Shown here in pieces: positions 16,029 to 25,304 of a stretch of 64,000 nt of DNA. Location: NCBI GenBank assembly GCA_944393225.1, contig CALXZK010000001.1, positions 1 to 64,000 of the forward strand, given 5' to 3'. Each line of letters starts with the position of its first letter. Position 1 is the stretch's first letter. Position numbers and translations under genes: made by a program. The notes under the pieces are model-generated. The model saw only the letters and a program-made list of their open reading frames with translations. It made no database searches and was not told the DNA's origin. This DNA comes from an uncultured Alphaproteobacteria bacterium (lineage in GTDB: Bacteria; Pseudomonadota; Alphaproteobacteria; RF32; CAG-239).

Positions 16029-17045
16029 TTATTTGTTTTTGGTCAATTTTTGAACGCAAGCGACCTGACGCATAAACTCTTTAATTGGCACTGCCGGATA
16101 ACCCATAACAATTGCGCCGGGTTCAACATCTCTCATCAAGCCGGACTGAGCTCCGATTTGCGCGCCGCTTCCAATATTCAAGTGATCGGCAAAGCCAGAT
16201 TGTCCGCCACATACAACATAATCACCAAAGGTGCAGCTACCGGCGATACCTGTTTGTGAAACGATGACGCAACCTCTGCCCAACTTATCGTTATGTGCAA
16301 CTTGTACCAAGTTATCAATACGGCAGCCATCACCGATGACGGTATCATCCAAAGCACCTCTATCCACACAGGTATTAGCAGCAATTTCAACATCGTTACC
16401 AATAATTACTCGACCCAACTGCGGAATGCGCTCATGCTTGCCATTGATAACCATGAAGCCAAAACCATCTTGTCCTATTCTAGCGCCTGCATAAATATAG
16501 CAATCATTACCCATAATGGTATATGCGACAGATGCATTGGCACCGATACGGCAGTTATTGCCAATTTTGCAACCACGGCTGATAACAGCATTGTGTTCAA
16601 TGTAGCAGTTGCTTCCGATTTCAACATTTTCTTCAATGACAACATGCTCCCCGATAAAAGTATTTTCGCCGATTTTTACTGACGGAGCAATAATCGCCGT
16701 GCGAGAAATTTCTCTTTTATGGCTGATTTCAGAATAAAACTTTTTATTCAATTGCAAAAATGCCAATTTAGGATTTGCAGTCACTAACAAAACAACATTT
16801 TGCGGAATGCAATCTGCCAATTCGGGAGTAGTTACACAAGCTGAAGCTTTAATTTCAGCAGCTTTAGCTTTGGCTTTTTTATCATAAAAGAAACAAATTT
16901 CTCCTTCTGATGCCTTGCCCATTGTTGCTATGTTTGAAATAGACATTTCAGACTTGCTCGTGTCCTTCAATTCGGCATTACAGATTTTTGCAATATCCGA
17001 TAATTTTAACGGACCGTTATTCTTAAAAAATGTTGTATCAACCAT
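16029..17045 (-). CDS. lpxD: UDP-3-O-acylglucosamine N-acyltransferase
   Basis: A 338-aa trimeric acyltransferase that adds the second 3-hydroxyacyl chain in lipid A synthesis. The N-terminal uridine-binding domain (to about residue 100) is followed by a left-handed beta-helix of hexapeptide repeats from [21 protein letters not shown] onward, with the acceptor-site region [25 protein letters not shown] including the catalytic-type histidine. It implies that the organism makes lipopolysaccharide. It lies between bamA and fabZ as in many Gram-negatives. Confidence 0.97.
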   Translation of the reverse strand: MVDTTFFKNNGPLKLSDIAKICNAELKDTSKSEMSISNIATMGKASEGEICFFYDKKAKAKAAEIKASACVTTPELADCIPQNVVLLVTANPKLAFLQLNKKFYSEISHKREISRTAIIAPSVKIGENTFIGEHVVIEENVEIGSNCYIEHNAVISRGCKIGNNCRIGANASVAYTIMGNDCYIYAGARIGQDGFGFMVINGKHERIPQLGRVIIGNDVEIAANTCVDRGALDDTVIGDGCRIDNLVQVAHNDKLGRGCVIVSQTGIAGSCTFGDYVVCGGQSGFADHLNIGSGAQIGAQSGLMRDVEPGAIVMGYPAVPIKEFMRQVACVQKLTKNK

Positions 17046-17105
17046 TATTCCTCTCTTTGTCTACAAAGCAGAGAAAGTCATTTTCTCTGCTTTGTTTTTT
17101 CTTTC

Positions 17106-19370
17106 TTACAATCTGGTACCGAAATTCAGACGGAATACTTGTGTTTCATCGTAGTCTTCCTTGATAATCGGGAAGGCAAAGTCAACATCGATTTGACCCA
17201 TCGGAGATAACCATTGGAAACCGAAACCTGCTGCCACACGAGGAGTTGAAGAGTATTCAACATCATCTGCGCCGCTGATACCGTCCGGCTTGCCCAAGAT
17301 ACCCATATCAGCAAAGGTGCGACCACGGATACCAACTTCATCCAAACCAATCGGGAAGGACATTTCAGCTCCGGAATATACCATCCAGTTACCACCTAAA
17401 GCATCGCCCGTTGTTTTATCTCTGGCACCGATACCTGCCGTATCAAAACCTCTCAAGGTTGAGCCGCCCAAGTTATAACGGTTGAACAAACGAACATCTT
17501 CGCCGCCATAGCCGAAAATATAACCGGCTTGAGTGAACAACTTGAAGGTATAATCATCGGCGATGGTATAATATTTATAAAGTTTGGTATCAAACTTAGC
17601 ATATTTTTCATCACCACCGGCACCGGCAATATCATTACCAAAGGAAATATAATAACCTTCTTTCGGATTGATGGCACTATCACGTTTATCATAAATAATT
17701 GTCTGACCGATAATAGATGCATCTGATGAGCCTGTTTCTTCTTTAATGTAGTGAGAAGCATCGGCATCAACGTTGTCAATCTCATCTTGTTTGTAAGTAT
17801 AACGAACATATTGAGATAAATCATCAGTGTATTTCCAGCCCAAACGCAAACGACCACCTGTGCTTGCCGTATCATATGAACCATAATCTTGATAATCTTC
17901 TTCGGTGCGGAACAAGTCAACGCCGGCAGTCAAGTTTCTGTTCAAGAAATAGGGTTCGGTAAAGCTTACATTATATTCTTGCGTTCTTTGAGAAATGCCG
18001 ACATCCAAACCTAACTGTTGTCCCATACCACGGAAGTTATTTTCGGTAACACCGGTTCTGAACAACATACCGTTTACGGTTGAATAGCCGATACCGACGT
18101 TAAAGTAACCGGTTGATTTTTCTTCAACATCAACATCAATATTGGCGCGGTTAGCATCGGTCGGAACGGTTTTGACATCTACTTTGCTAAAGTAGTTCAA
18201 ATTCTCAATATTTTTACGAGAAGCTTTAATCTTAGAAACGTTAAAGGCGTCGCCCTCGTCTATTCTGAATTCACGACGAATTACTTCATCATGGGTTCTG
18301 GTATTGCCTTTAATGTTAATACGGTTAACAAATACGCGTTCGCCTTCTTTGATTTGGAAGGTGATATTCATTTTGCCGTTTTGGGTATCCAACTGCAAAT
18401 CAGGAACAACGTCAACAAAAGCAAAGCCTTGTTTACCAAGTTCTTCCGTAATGGCAGATACGCTTGAATCAACTTTGGTGTCGTTGTACCAATCGCCAAC
18501 ATTCAAATTGACAAGCGGATACATATTGCCGACATTTACATCTTTAATTTCAGATGTAATCTTAATATCGGCAACTTGATAACGTTTTCCTTCATCCAAA
18601 ACATAGTTCAAAACGAAAGAGGTTTTATCCGGACTTAATTCGGCAACGGCTGAGGTTACTCTGAAGTCGGCGTATCCTCGTTTCAGGTAAAAACGTCTTA
18701 ACAACTCTTTGTCATAATTGCTTTTATCGGCATCATATGTTTCTGAACTTGAAAAGATACGATACCAGCGGCTTTCTTTACTCATGATGGCGTTTGCCAA
18801 GTCATCATCAGAATAGTGTTTATTACCAACAAAGTTAATTTTTGTAATGTTTGCTAAAGGACCTTCATCAATTTCATAAATCAAATCAACTCGGTTTTGG
18901 TCTCTTTTAATGATTTTCGGAGTAACAGAGGTTGCATAACGACCGGTTCTTTTATAAACCTCCAAAATGCGTTGAACGTCTTCTTGAACTTTGGCGCGAT
19001 CATAAATGGAACCTGAATCCAAAGAAACTTCTTTGGACAACATATCTTCACTGACTTTATCATTGCCATCAAAATAACGCTTATTTACGATGGGGTTTTC
19101 TACAACCTTAATTGTCAACAAGCCATCATTTTTTACATCGAAAATAACATCGGTAAACAAACCGGTGTTGTACAATTGTTTTAAGGACTCATCAAGTTTT
19201 TCTTGAGTAACGGCTTGTCCTGTCGGTACGTTGATATAAGATAACACTGTATCTACTTCAACACGGCGCAAACCTTCAACCTCTATATTTCGGACATAAA
19301 TTTCATCTGCTTTGACTTGTCCTGCAAGCAGCATTGTTAAACCGAGTGTATAAAGTCCTACCTTTTTCAT
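17106..19370 (-). CDS. bamA: outer membrane protein assembly factor BamA
   Basis: A 754-aa Omp85 protein that inserts beta-barrels into the outer membrane. A signal peptide (about residues 1-21, ending VKA) precedes five POTRA domains (to roughly 420) and a 16-strand barrel. The barrel loop motif appears as LRGF within GGSTLRGFDTAGIG. The last residues are NFGTRL: the C-terminal residue is leucine (TTG), where outer-membrane barrels usually end in an aromatic residue. AAGGAA precedes the ATG. It lies between rseP and lpxD. Confidence 0.97.
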   Translation of the reverse strand: MKKVGLYTLGLTMLLAGQVKADEIYVRNIEVEGLRRVEVDTVLSYINVPTGQAVTQEKLDESLKQLYNTGLFTDVIFDVKNDGLLTIKVVENPIVNKRYFDGNDKVSEDMLSKEVSLDSGSIYDRAKVQEDVQRILEVYKRTGRYATSVTPKIIKRDQNRVDLIYEIDEGPLANITKINFVGNKHYSDDDLANAIMSKESRWYRIFSSSETYDADKSNYDKELLRRFYLKRGYADFRVTSAVAELSPDKTSFVLNYVLDEGKRYQVADIKITSEIKDVNVGNMYPLVNLNVGDWYNDTKVDSSVSAITEELGKQGFAFVDVVPDLQLDTQNGKMNITFQIKEGERVFVNRINIKGNTRTHDEVIRREFRIDEGDAFNVSKIKASRKNIENLNYFSKVDVKTVPTDANRANIDVDVEEKSTGYFNVGIGYSTVNGMLFRTGVTENNFRGMGQQLGLDVGISQRTQEYNVSFTEPYFLNRNLTAGVDLFRTEEDYQDYGSYDTASTGGRLRLGWKYTDDLSQYVRYTYKQDEIDNVDADASHYIKEETGSSDASIIGQTIIYDKRDSAINPKEGYYISFGNDIAGAGGDEKYAKFDTKLYKYYTIADDYTFKLFTQAGYIFGYGGEDVRLFNRYNLGGSTLRGFDTAGIGARDKTTGDALGGNWMVYSGAEMSFPIGLDEVGIRGRTFADMGILGKPDGISGADDVEYSSTPRVAAGFGFQWLSPMGQIDVDFAFPIIKEDYDETQVFRLNFGTRL

Positions 19371-19396
19371 TTATGCTTTCCTTACACAAAAATTTT

Positions 19397-20536
19397 TTAA
19401 GCAAACCATCTGTGTACCAGACGAACTATATCATTCCATGTGGCAAATATCATCAAAGAAATGAGCAACGTAAAGCCAAGTTTGAATAAACCATCTTTTA
19501 CTTTATCGTTTATTTCTTTTCCGAAAACCATTTCTATCAAATAAATAACAACATGTCCACCATCAAGAAGCGGAATCGGGAATAAGTTTATCAAGCCAAG
19601 ATTAACAGAGAGTAAAGCCATGAACATTAATAAACTTAAAACGCCTTGATCTTTGGTGATATCGCCGGACATTTCGGCAATGCGAATAACACCGCCAACC
19701 TCTTCCGAACTTCTTTGACCGCTAAACATTTGACCAATGCCGCGCAGGGTGACATCCGTTACTTTCCAAACTTCTTTACTTGCCTCAACAAAAGCTTCGC
19801 CCAAACTGATTTTTTCATTTTTAATTTCGAAAATGTTTACGGAGCGAATTCCCAACATCATTTTGGGTTTTGCTTCTTCTTGCGAAACACCTTCGGGTAA
19901 ATCCGGCGTCAATAATGTTAAGGGGAAAGACAAGTTGATAATCTTACCGTCGCGCTCTAATTCTACCGATACTTTTTCATTGGTATTGAGCTCAATTTCG
20001 CGACGAACATCTTCAAAACCTTCCACCACATTACCATTGATTTTTAAGATTTTATCTTTAGCGATAATGCCTGCTTTTTCAGCGGCTCCACCTTTGATAA
20101 CTTCACCGACGACGGCAGGAAAATCAATCTTTCCTAAGAAGAAAAAGATGCCGGCAAAAATCAAAATTGCAAAAATGTAGTTTGCTGCCGGACCGGCTAC
20201 CGAAATCAACAATTTTTTTATCGGTGATTGATAAGGGAATGCTTTCTTTTTTTGTTCTTCCGTCAGCTCTTTAGTATCTGATGTAGAGCTTGAAGCGTCG
20301 GCATCACCCAAAAATTGACAATAGCCGCCCAAAGGAATCGCACTTATCTTCCAGCGCGTACCCGATTTATCGGTAAAACCCCATAATTGTTTACCAAACC
20401 CGATGGAAAAAGCCTCTACCTGAACACCGGAAAATTTTGCCATCAAATAATGTCCAAACTCGTGCACAAAAACCAATATGCCGAGAAGAACAATAAAAGG
20501 CACAACGTAATATAGCGTATTTATCAACCAATCCAT
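19397..20536 (-). CDS. rseP: site-2 protease RseP-type zinc metalloprotease
   Basis: A 379-aa intramembrane M50 metalloprotease that cleaves membrane-anchored regulators. The zinc motif HEFGH is at residues 25-29 in the first membrane helix, one PDZ domain occupies about residues 130-200 (VIKGGAAEKAGIIAKDKILKIN), and the third zinc ligand lies in PIPLLDGGH near residue 325. It starts 6 nt after the cdsA stop, with no dxr gene between them. Length is normal for alphaproteobacterial members, which have a single PDZ. Confidence 0.95.
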   Translation of the reverse strand: MDWLINTLYYVVPFIVLLGILVFVHEFGHYLMAKFSGVQVEAFSIGFGKQLWGFTDKSGTRWKISAIPLGGYCQFLGDADASSSTSDTKELTEEQKKKAFPYQSPIKKLLISVAGPAANYIFAILIFAGIFFFLGKIDFPAVVGEVIKGGAAEKAGIIAKDKILKINGNVVEGFEDVRREIELNTNEKVSVELERDGKIINLSFPLTLLTPDLPEGVSQEEAKPKMMLGIRSVNIFEIKNEKISLGEAFVEASKEVWKVTDVTLRGIGQMFSGQRSSEEVGGVIRIAEMSGDITKDQGVLSLLMFMALLSVNLGLINLFPIPLLDGGHVVIYLIEMVFGKEINDKVKDGLFKLGFTLLISLMIFATWNDIVRLVHRWFA

Positions 20537-20542
20537 TTTAAT

Positions 20543-21334
20543 TTACATCCCAAAAGAAACTGCATATTTGAACAACAAAAAGACTAACGGTGCGGCAAAA
20601 ATCAGACCATCTACTCTATCAAAAGCACCGCCGTGTCCGGGGATAAGATTGCTTGAATCTTTGATATTCAAGCTACGTTTGATGTGAGATTCAACCAAGT
20701 CGCCAATTTGAGCAACAACGGCAATAATACCACCCAAAACGGCATAGAAAACAATGTGATCTTGAGAGCTGAACAGTTTGCAATAAATGATGCTGACAAC
20801 AACAGACAATAAGGCACCGCCGATTAAACCTGCCCAAGTTTTGTTTGGGCTGATTTTGGGAGCCAATTTCGGACCTTTAATGGTGGAACCAAAAATATAA
20901 CCACCGGTATCCACACTCCATACCATCAACAAGAACCATAAAGTATCAATAAAACCGACTGTATTATACAACCAAACAACAGAACCGAATCCGATAGTGA
21001 TATAAAACACACCCAATGTGAGCAAGCCGCGATGATTTTCTTCTTTTGACTTAAGCCAGATGAAAATAGCAGAACCCAATGTTAATAAAGCTATTCCCAA
21101 TGCAGAAGGAAATACTATGGCGCTGACAATACACAAACTATAGGTTACGGCATAAACAACGGCATTTTTGTTAGGAATCATAGTTGACCATTCCCAAGCC
21201 ATTAAGCCGCCGAAAATCAAAGCTGCTAAATGCAGATAGGGAAAGCCGACATATAAAGCTCCGATTACAACCGGAATCATAACAAGAGCCGTCACAACCC
21301 TTTTAATAATTTTATTCAGCTTTGATTTTTCCAT
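20543..21334 (-). CDS. cdsA: phosphatidate cytidylyltransferase
   Basis: A 263-aa polytopic membrane enzyme that converts phosphatidic acid and CTP to CDP-diacylglycerol, the precursor of bacterial phospholipids. The family signature is complete near the C terminus: SHIKRSLNIKDSSNLIPGHG followed by GAFDRVDG. Several hydrophobic helices span residues 12-175. It overlaps the end of uppS by 23 nt, so the two are translationally linked, and takes phosphatidate downstream of PlsY made at 23532. Confidence 0.96.
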   Translation of the reverse strand: MEKSKLNKIIKRVVTALVMIPVVIGALYVGFPYLHLAALIFGGLMAWEWSTMIPNKNAVVYAVTYSLCIVSAIVFPSALGIALLTLGSAIFIWLKSKEENHRGLLTLGVFYITIGFGSVVWLYNTVGFIDTLWFLLMVWSVDTGGYIFGSTIKGPKLAPKISPNKTWAGLIGGALLSVVVSIIYCKLFSSQDHIVFYAVLGGIIAVVAQIGDLVESHIKRSLNIKDSSNLIPGHGGAFDRVDGLIFAAPLVFLLFKYAVSFGM

Positions 21335-22031
21335 ATCTTCTCTCCCTTGATTTGTAGGAATCTATAATCTCGAGCAACTGTTTTTCATTAAAATCCGGCC
21401 ACAAGGCATCGGTAAAGAAAAACTCGGTGTAAGCCAGTTGCCATAACAGATAATTGCTGATGCGTTGTTCGCCGCTAGTGCGAATCAAAATATCGGGATC
21501 AGGAATATCTTTGGTATAGAGCATATCCGAAAACAATTTTTTATCAATATCATCAACATTAATATCCCCTCTTTTTGCTAACAAAGCAAGTCGACGGGCA
21601 GCATGGACGATTTCTTGTCTGGAGCCATAGCTCAAAGCAATGCACAATGTCATTTTATCATTGGCTGCCGTTTGATCTTCCAACTTGACCATATTTTCAA
21701 CAATATCGGCTGGCAACATTTGTCTTTCGCCGATAAAGCGGATGCGAACACCACGTTCATGCAGTTCTTGAAAATCTGATTTCAGATATTGGCGCAACAA
21801 GTCCATCAAAGAAGCAACTTCATCTTCCGAGCGCTTCCAGTTTTCGGTAGAAAAGGCATATAATGTCAAATATTTGATACCGGCTTTTTCTGCCGCTTTG
21901 CAGATTTCTTTGACAACTTCGGCACCTTTTCTGTGTCCCAAAGTTCTGGGCAAACCTCTTTTCTTTGCCCAGCGACCATTGCCATCCATAATGATGGCAA
22001 TGTGCTCTAACCTATTTTCTTCACTACTCAA
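21312..22031 (-). CDS. uppS: undecaprenyl diphosphate synthase
   Basis: A 239-aa cis-prenyltransferase that builds the C55 carrier lipid for peptidoglycan and lipopolysaccharide. The catalytic aspartate is D16 in IIMDGNGRWAKKRG, and LTLYAFSTENWKR and the C-terminal DPDILIRTSGEQRISNYLLW block are present. The start appears to be TTG at 22031 with AAAGG 9 nt upstream. It follows frr and overlaps cdsA. Confidence 0.96.
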   Translation of the reverse strand: MSSEENRLEHIAIIMDGNGRWAKKRGLPRTLGHRKGAEVVKEICKAAEKAGIKYLTLYAFSTENWKRSEDEVASLMDLLRQYLKSDFQELHERGVRIRFIGERQMLPADIVENMVKLEDQTAANDKMTLCIALSYGSRQEIVHAARRLALLAKRGDINVDDIDKKLFSDMLYTKDIPDPDILIRTSGEQRISNYLLWQLAYTEFFFTDALWPDFNEKQLLEIIDSYKSRERRYGKIKAE

Positions 22032-22062
22032 AACAAATAACCTTTAATTGTCTGTTGATTAA

Positions 22063-22626
22063 CTACACTTGCATAATATCTTTTTCTTTGCGAGCTAATT
22101 CATCTTCAATTTTTTTGATGGTTTCATCAGTCAATTTCTGAATTTCGTTTTCATATTTTTTCTCTTCATCTTCAGAAATGGCGTTATCTTTTTTGAGTTT
22201 TTTAATACCGTCCAAAGCATCACGACGAACGTTACGAACTGCTACTTTGCCTTGCTCTGCATATTTACCGGCAACTTTAACCAACTCTTTACGACGTTCT
22301 TCACTCAATGGCGGAATCGGAATACGAATGAGTTGTCCGTCTGACACGGGGTTCAAACCCAAATCAGACTCACGAATGGCTTTTTCAACAGCTTTGGCCA
22401 AACCTTTATCCCAAACACTTACAGACAAAGTGCGTGCATCGGGAACACTAACTGTTCCGACTTGAGATAACGGAGTTGGTGAGCCATAAGCCTCAACGGT
22501 GATACCATCGAGCAAGCTGGCATGCGCACGACCGGCACGCAAACCGCCAAAATCAGCTTTCAAAGATTCAAAGCTCTTTTCCATTCTGGTTTTGGCATCA
22601 TTTTTAATTTCATTATAATCTGTCAT
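22063..22626 (-). CDS. frr: ribosome recycling factor
   Basis: A 187-aa factor that, with EF-G, splits post-termination ribosomes. The three-helix-bundle and hinge blocks are clear: [42 protein letters not shown] and [22 protein letters not shown] lies 6 nt before the ATG. It is 11 nt after pyrH, an arrangement conserved across bacteria. Confidence 0.98.
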   Translation of the reverse strand: MTDYNEIKNDAKTRMEKSFESLKADFGGLRAGRAHASLLDGITVEAYGSPTPLSQVGTVSVPDARTLSVSVWDKGLAKAVEKAIRESDLGLNPVSDGQLIRIPIPPLSEERRKELVKVAGKYAEQGKVAVRNVRRDALDGIKKLKKDNAISEDEEKKYENEIQKLTDETIKKIEDELARKEKDIMQV

Positions 22627-22637
22627 AGATAACCTCT

Positions 22638-23348
22638 TTATTTGATAATTGTAAAACTTCCTTCTCCCGATACGGCTTTGGCGAGAGCGTCTTCACCTCT
22701 TTGCGCAAAAACCACAATCGGAATATTATTTTCTTTAGCCAATGCGACCGCCGTTATATCCATTACCTTTAATTGCTTTTCGATAACTTCATCAAAAGAA
22801 ATTGTATCGAATCTTTTAGCATTGGGATTGGTTTTGGGATCAGAATCGTAAACACCGTCAACTTGGGTGGATTTGAAAATAACATCACACTGCATTTCCG
22901 ATGCACGTAATGCCGCACCGGTATCGGTGGTGAAATATGGATTTCCGGTTCCGGCAGCAAAAATGACGACGCGTTTTTTCTCTAAATGTCTTAACGCACG
23001 ACGATAAATATAGTGTTCGCAAACTTCGGGAATGTTTAATCCGGACAAAACGCGAGCCGGAACATCTATTTTTTCCAGCGCGTTTTGAATGTAGAGTGCG
23101 TTCATAACCGTTGCCAACATACCAACATGGTCGGCAACCGTGCGGTTCATCCCTTTAGAGGCTTCCTTTGCTCCTCTGAAGATGTTGCCACCGCCGACAA
23201 CGACGCAAATTTCGACACCGGCATCATACACCGTTTTAATCTGGCGTGCCAACGCATCTATCACTTCAGGAGACATTCCGAATTCTTTGTCGCCCATCAG
23301 ACCTTCGCCCGAGAGCTTGAGCATTATTCTTTTATATATAGGTTTCAT
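22638..23348 (-). CDS. pyrH: uridylate kinase
   Basis: A 236-aa amino-acid-kinase-fold enzyme that phosphorylates UMP to UDP. Blocks visible are [56 protein letters not shown] and [14 protein letters not shown]. It is the first gene of the minus-strand envelope run; the rpsB and tsf genes that often precede it are absent, and the plus-strand plsY diverges upstream. Confidence 0.98.
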   Translation of the reverse strand: MKPIYKRIMLKLSGEGLMGDKEFGMSPEVIDALARQIKTVYDAGVEICVVVGGGNIFRGAKEASKGMNRTVADHVGMLATVMNALYIQNALEKIDVPARVLSGLNIPEVCEHYIYRRALRHLEKKRVVIFAAGTGNPYFTTDTGAALRASEMQCDVIFKSTQVDGVYDSDPKTNPNAKRFDTISFDEVIEKQLKVMDITAVALAKENNIPIVVFAQRGEDALAKAVSGEGSFTIIK

Positions 23349-23531
23349 TTGGCCAAATTCCCCTTATAATTTTCTCCAATAATAACGGAATAAATTGCTT
23401 TGTCATCTATATTTTTCAACTTTTGCTTAGAAAAATACATAAAATAAACAGCCAAAAAAAATAAAGTTGCAAGATTAGGCGCTTATGCTAAATACTAAAA
23501 AAAGTTTTTAATCTTTTGAAAGTATGGTCTT

Positions 23532-24182
23532 ATGAGTATTTCTATGATTTTTGTTTTGGCTGCTCTCGGCGGCTATTTCTTGGGTTCTGTCCCGTTTGGT
23601 TTGGTTTTAACCCGCATGGCCGGTTTGGGCGATATTCGCAAAATCGGTTCCGGCAATATCGGTGCAACCAATGTTTTACGTACCGGTCGTAAAGATTTGG
23701 CGCTCCTTACCGTTTTACTCGATGCTTCCAAAGCCGGTATTGCCGCCTACTTGGCATATATTTTAGTTAATCCGCAACCGGTTGTTTTTCTCGGATGGTA
23801 CACTGAAAGCAATATTATTGCCGAACTTATTGCCGGTACTTGCGGCGTATTGGGACACAATTTTCCGATTTGGCTCAAGTTCAAAGGCGGTAAAGGCGTT
23901 GCCTCCACATTCGGTTTTATTCTTGCCACTTCTTGGCCGGTTGCTCTTTTAGCCTTGGCAACTTGGCTCATTATGGCTTTTACATTTAAATATTCTTCTC
24001 TTTCAGCAATTACCGCTGCGGTTTTGGTTCCGCTTTTTGCCTTCTTCTTAACCTCTCCGGTTTACGCCATTTTTTACACCGCAATTGCTTTGCTCGTGCT
24101 TTATCGCCACAAGAGCAACATTGTGCGTTTGATAAAAGGTGAAGAAAGCAAAATTAATCTTAAAAAGAAAGCTGAAAAATAA
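23532..24182 (+). CDS. plsY: glycerol-3-phosphate acyltransferase PlsY
   Basis: A 216-aa inner-membrane enzyme that acylates glycerol-3-phosphate from acyl phosphate, the first step of phospholipid synthesis. About five to six membrane helices are visible, with the family motifs KIGSGNIGATNVLRTGRK near residue 37, GHNFPIWLKFKGGKGVAS near 115 and the late YRHKSNI. Its stop codon abuts the dprA start with no gap, and it is divergent from pyrH. Confidence 0.97.
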   Translation: MSISMIFVLAALGGYFLGSVPFGLVLTRMAGLGDIRKIGSGNIGATNVLRTGRKDLALLTVLLDASKAGIAAYLAYILVNPQPVVFLGWYTESNIIAELIAGTCGVLGHNFPIWLKFKGGKGVASTFGFILATSWPVALLALATWLIMAFTFKYSSLSAITAAVLVPLFAFFLTSPVYAIFYTAIALLVLYRHKSNIVRLIKGEESKINLKKKAEK

Positions 24183-25292
24183 ATGGCTAACTCTGAGCAG
24201 CTTCTTGATTGGTTACAACTGATTAATTCGGAAAACGTCGGTCCGATTACTTTTTACAAGCTTTTGGATTTTTACGATACCGCCGAAGCTGCTCTTGAGG
24301 CTTTGCCTAAATTTCCTAAATATAAACTTTTTCCGCGTGATGCCGCCAAGCGCGAATTAGATAAAGCTCAAGCTAAAGGCATTCATATCATCACTAAGCT
24401 TGATGAAACATACCCTGAGAATCTGAAACATATTGAAGATGCACCGCCGGTTTTATATGTTGCGGGAAACACTCATCTTCTCAACAAAGAACTTTCCCTT
24501 TCCATTGTGGGCGCGCGCAACGCTTCGATTAACGGGCGTAAAACAGCTTCACATCTTGCCTATGATTTAACCAATAATGACGTACTCGTTATCTCCGGCA
24601 TGGCGCGAGGAATCGACTCTGCCGCACATAAAGGCGCGATGTATGCCAAAGACCAAAAAGGCGAAACTATTGCCGTTCTCGGTACCGGTGTAGATGTTGT
24701 TTACCCCGCCGAAAATGCCAAACTCTATGAACAAATTAAAGAGCAAGGCGCTATTGTTTCCGAATTTCCGCTTGGCACCGAAGCACAAAGCAGCAATTTT
24801 CCGCGTCGCAACCGTATTGTATCCGCCCTTTCACTCGGCACTTTGGTTGTGGAAGCGACTTTGCACTCGGGTTCTCTTATCACGGCACGTCTTGCCGCCG
24901 AACAAGGAAAAGATGTGTTTGCCATTCCCGGTTCTCCCCAAGATGCACGCGCCATGGGTCCCAACAAACTCATTAAGGACGGCGCGGTTTTGGTCGAAAA
25001 TCATGAAGATATTTTAGAGGTGCTGTGCGCCAATAATCACCATAAGATTATACAATATGTTGACAAATGCAAAAAAAATGTCGATATTCCTTTTCAGTTG
25101 ACGGAAGATAAGCTCTGTCAAAATAATCCTAACGCCTTAGTTGATTATATTAATCGCGAGGGAATTTATGTGGATGAGCTTATTCGTTTGTCCGGACTGT
25201 CTGCTTCAGAAGTTTCGCTCAAACTGCTGGAATTGGAAATGGACGGACGAATTGAACGCCAACCCGGAAATAAAGTGGCACTTATTAAGTAG
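24183..25292 (+). CDS. dprA: DNA-processing protein DprA
   Basis: A 369-aa protein that binds single-stranded DNA and loads RecA during natural transformation. The Rossmann-like core contains SIVGARNAS, ISGMARGIDSAAHKGA, FPRRNRIVSALS and SGSLITARLAAEQGKDVFAIPG; a winged helix (about residues 300-365) closes the protein. It lies directly between plsY and topA, a common alphaproteobacterial order. Its presence alone does not prove competence. Confidence 0.97.
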   Translation: MANSEQLLDWLQLINSENVGPITFYKLLDFYDTAEAALEALPKFPKYKLFPRDAAKRELDKAQAKGIHIITKLDETYPENLKHIEDAPPVLYVAGNTHLLNKELSLSIVGARNASINGRKTASHLAYDLTNNDVLVISGMARGIDSAAHKGAMYAKDQKGETIAVLGTGVDVVYPAENAKLYEQIKEQGAIVSEFPLGTEAQSSNFPRRNRIVSALSLGTLVVEATLHSGSLITARLAAEQGKDVFAIPGSPQDARAMGPNKLIKDGAVLVENHEDILEVLCANNHHKIIQYVDKCKKNVDIPFQLTEDKLCQNNPNALVDYINREGIYVDELIRLSGLSASEVSLKLLELEMDGRIERQPGNKVALIK

Positions 25293-25304
25293 GTATGAAA
25301 AATT

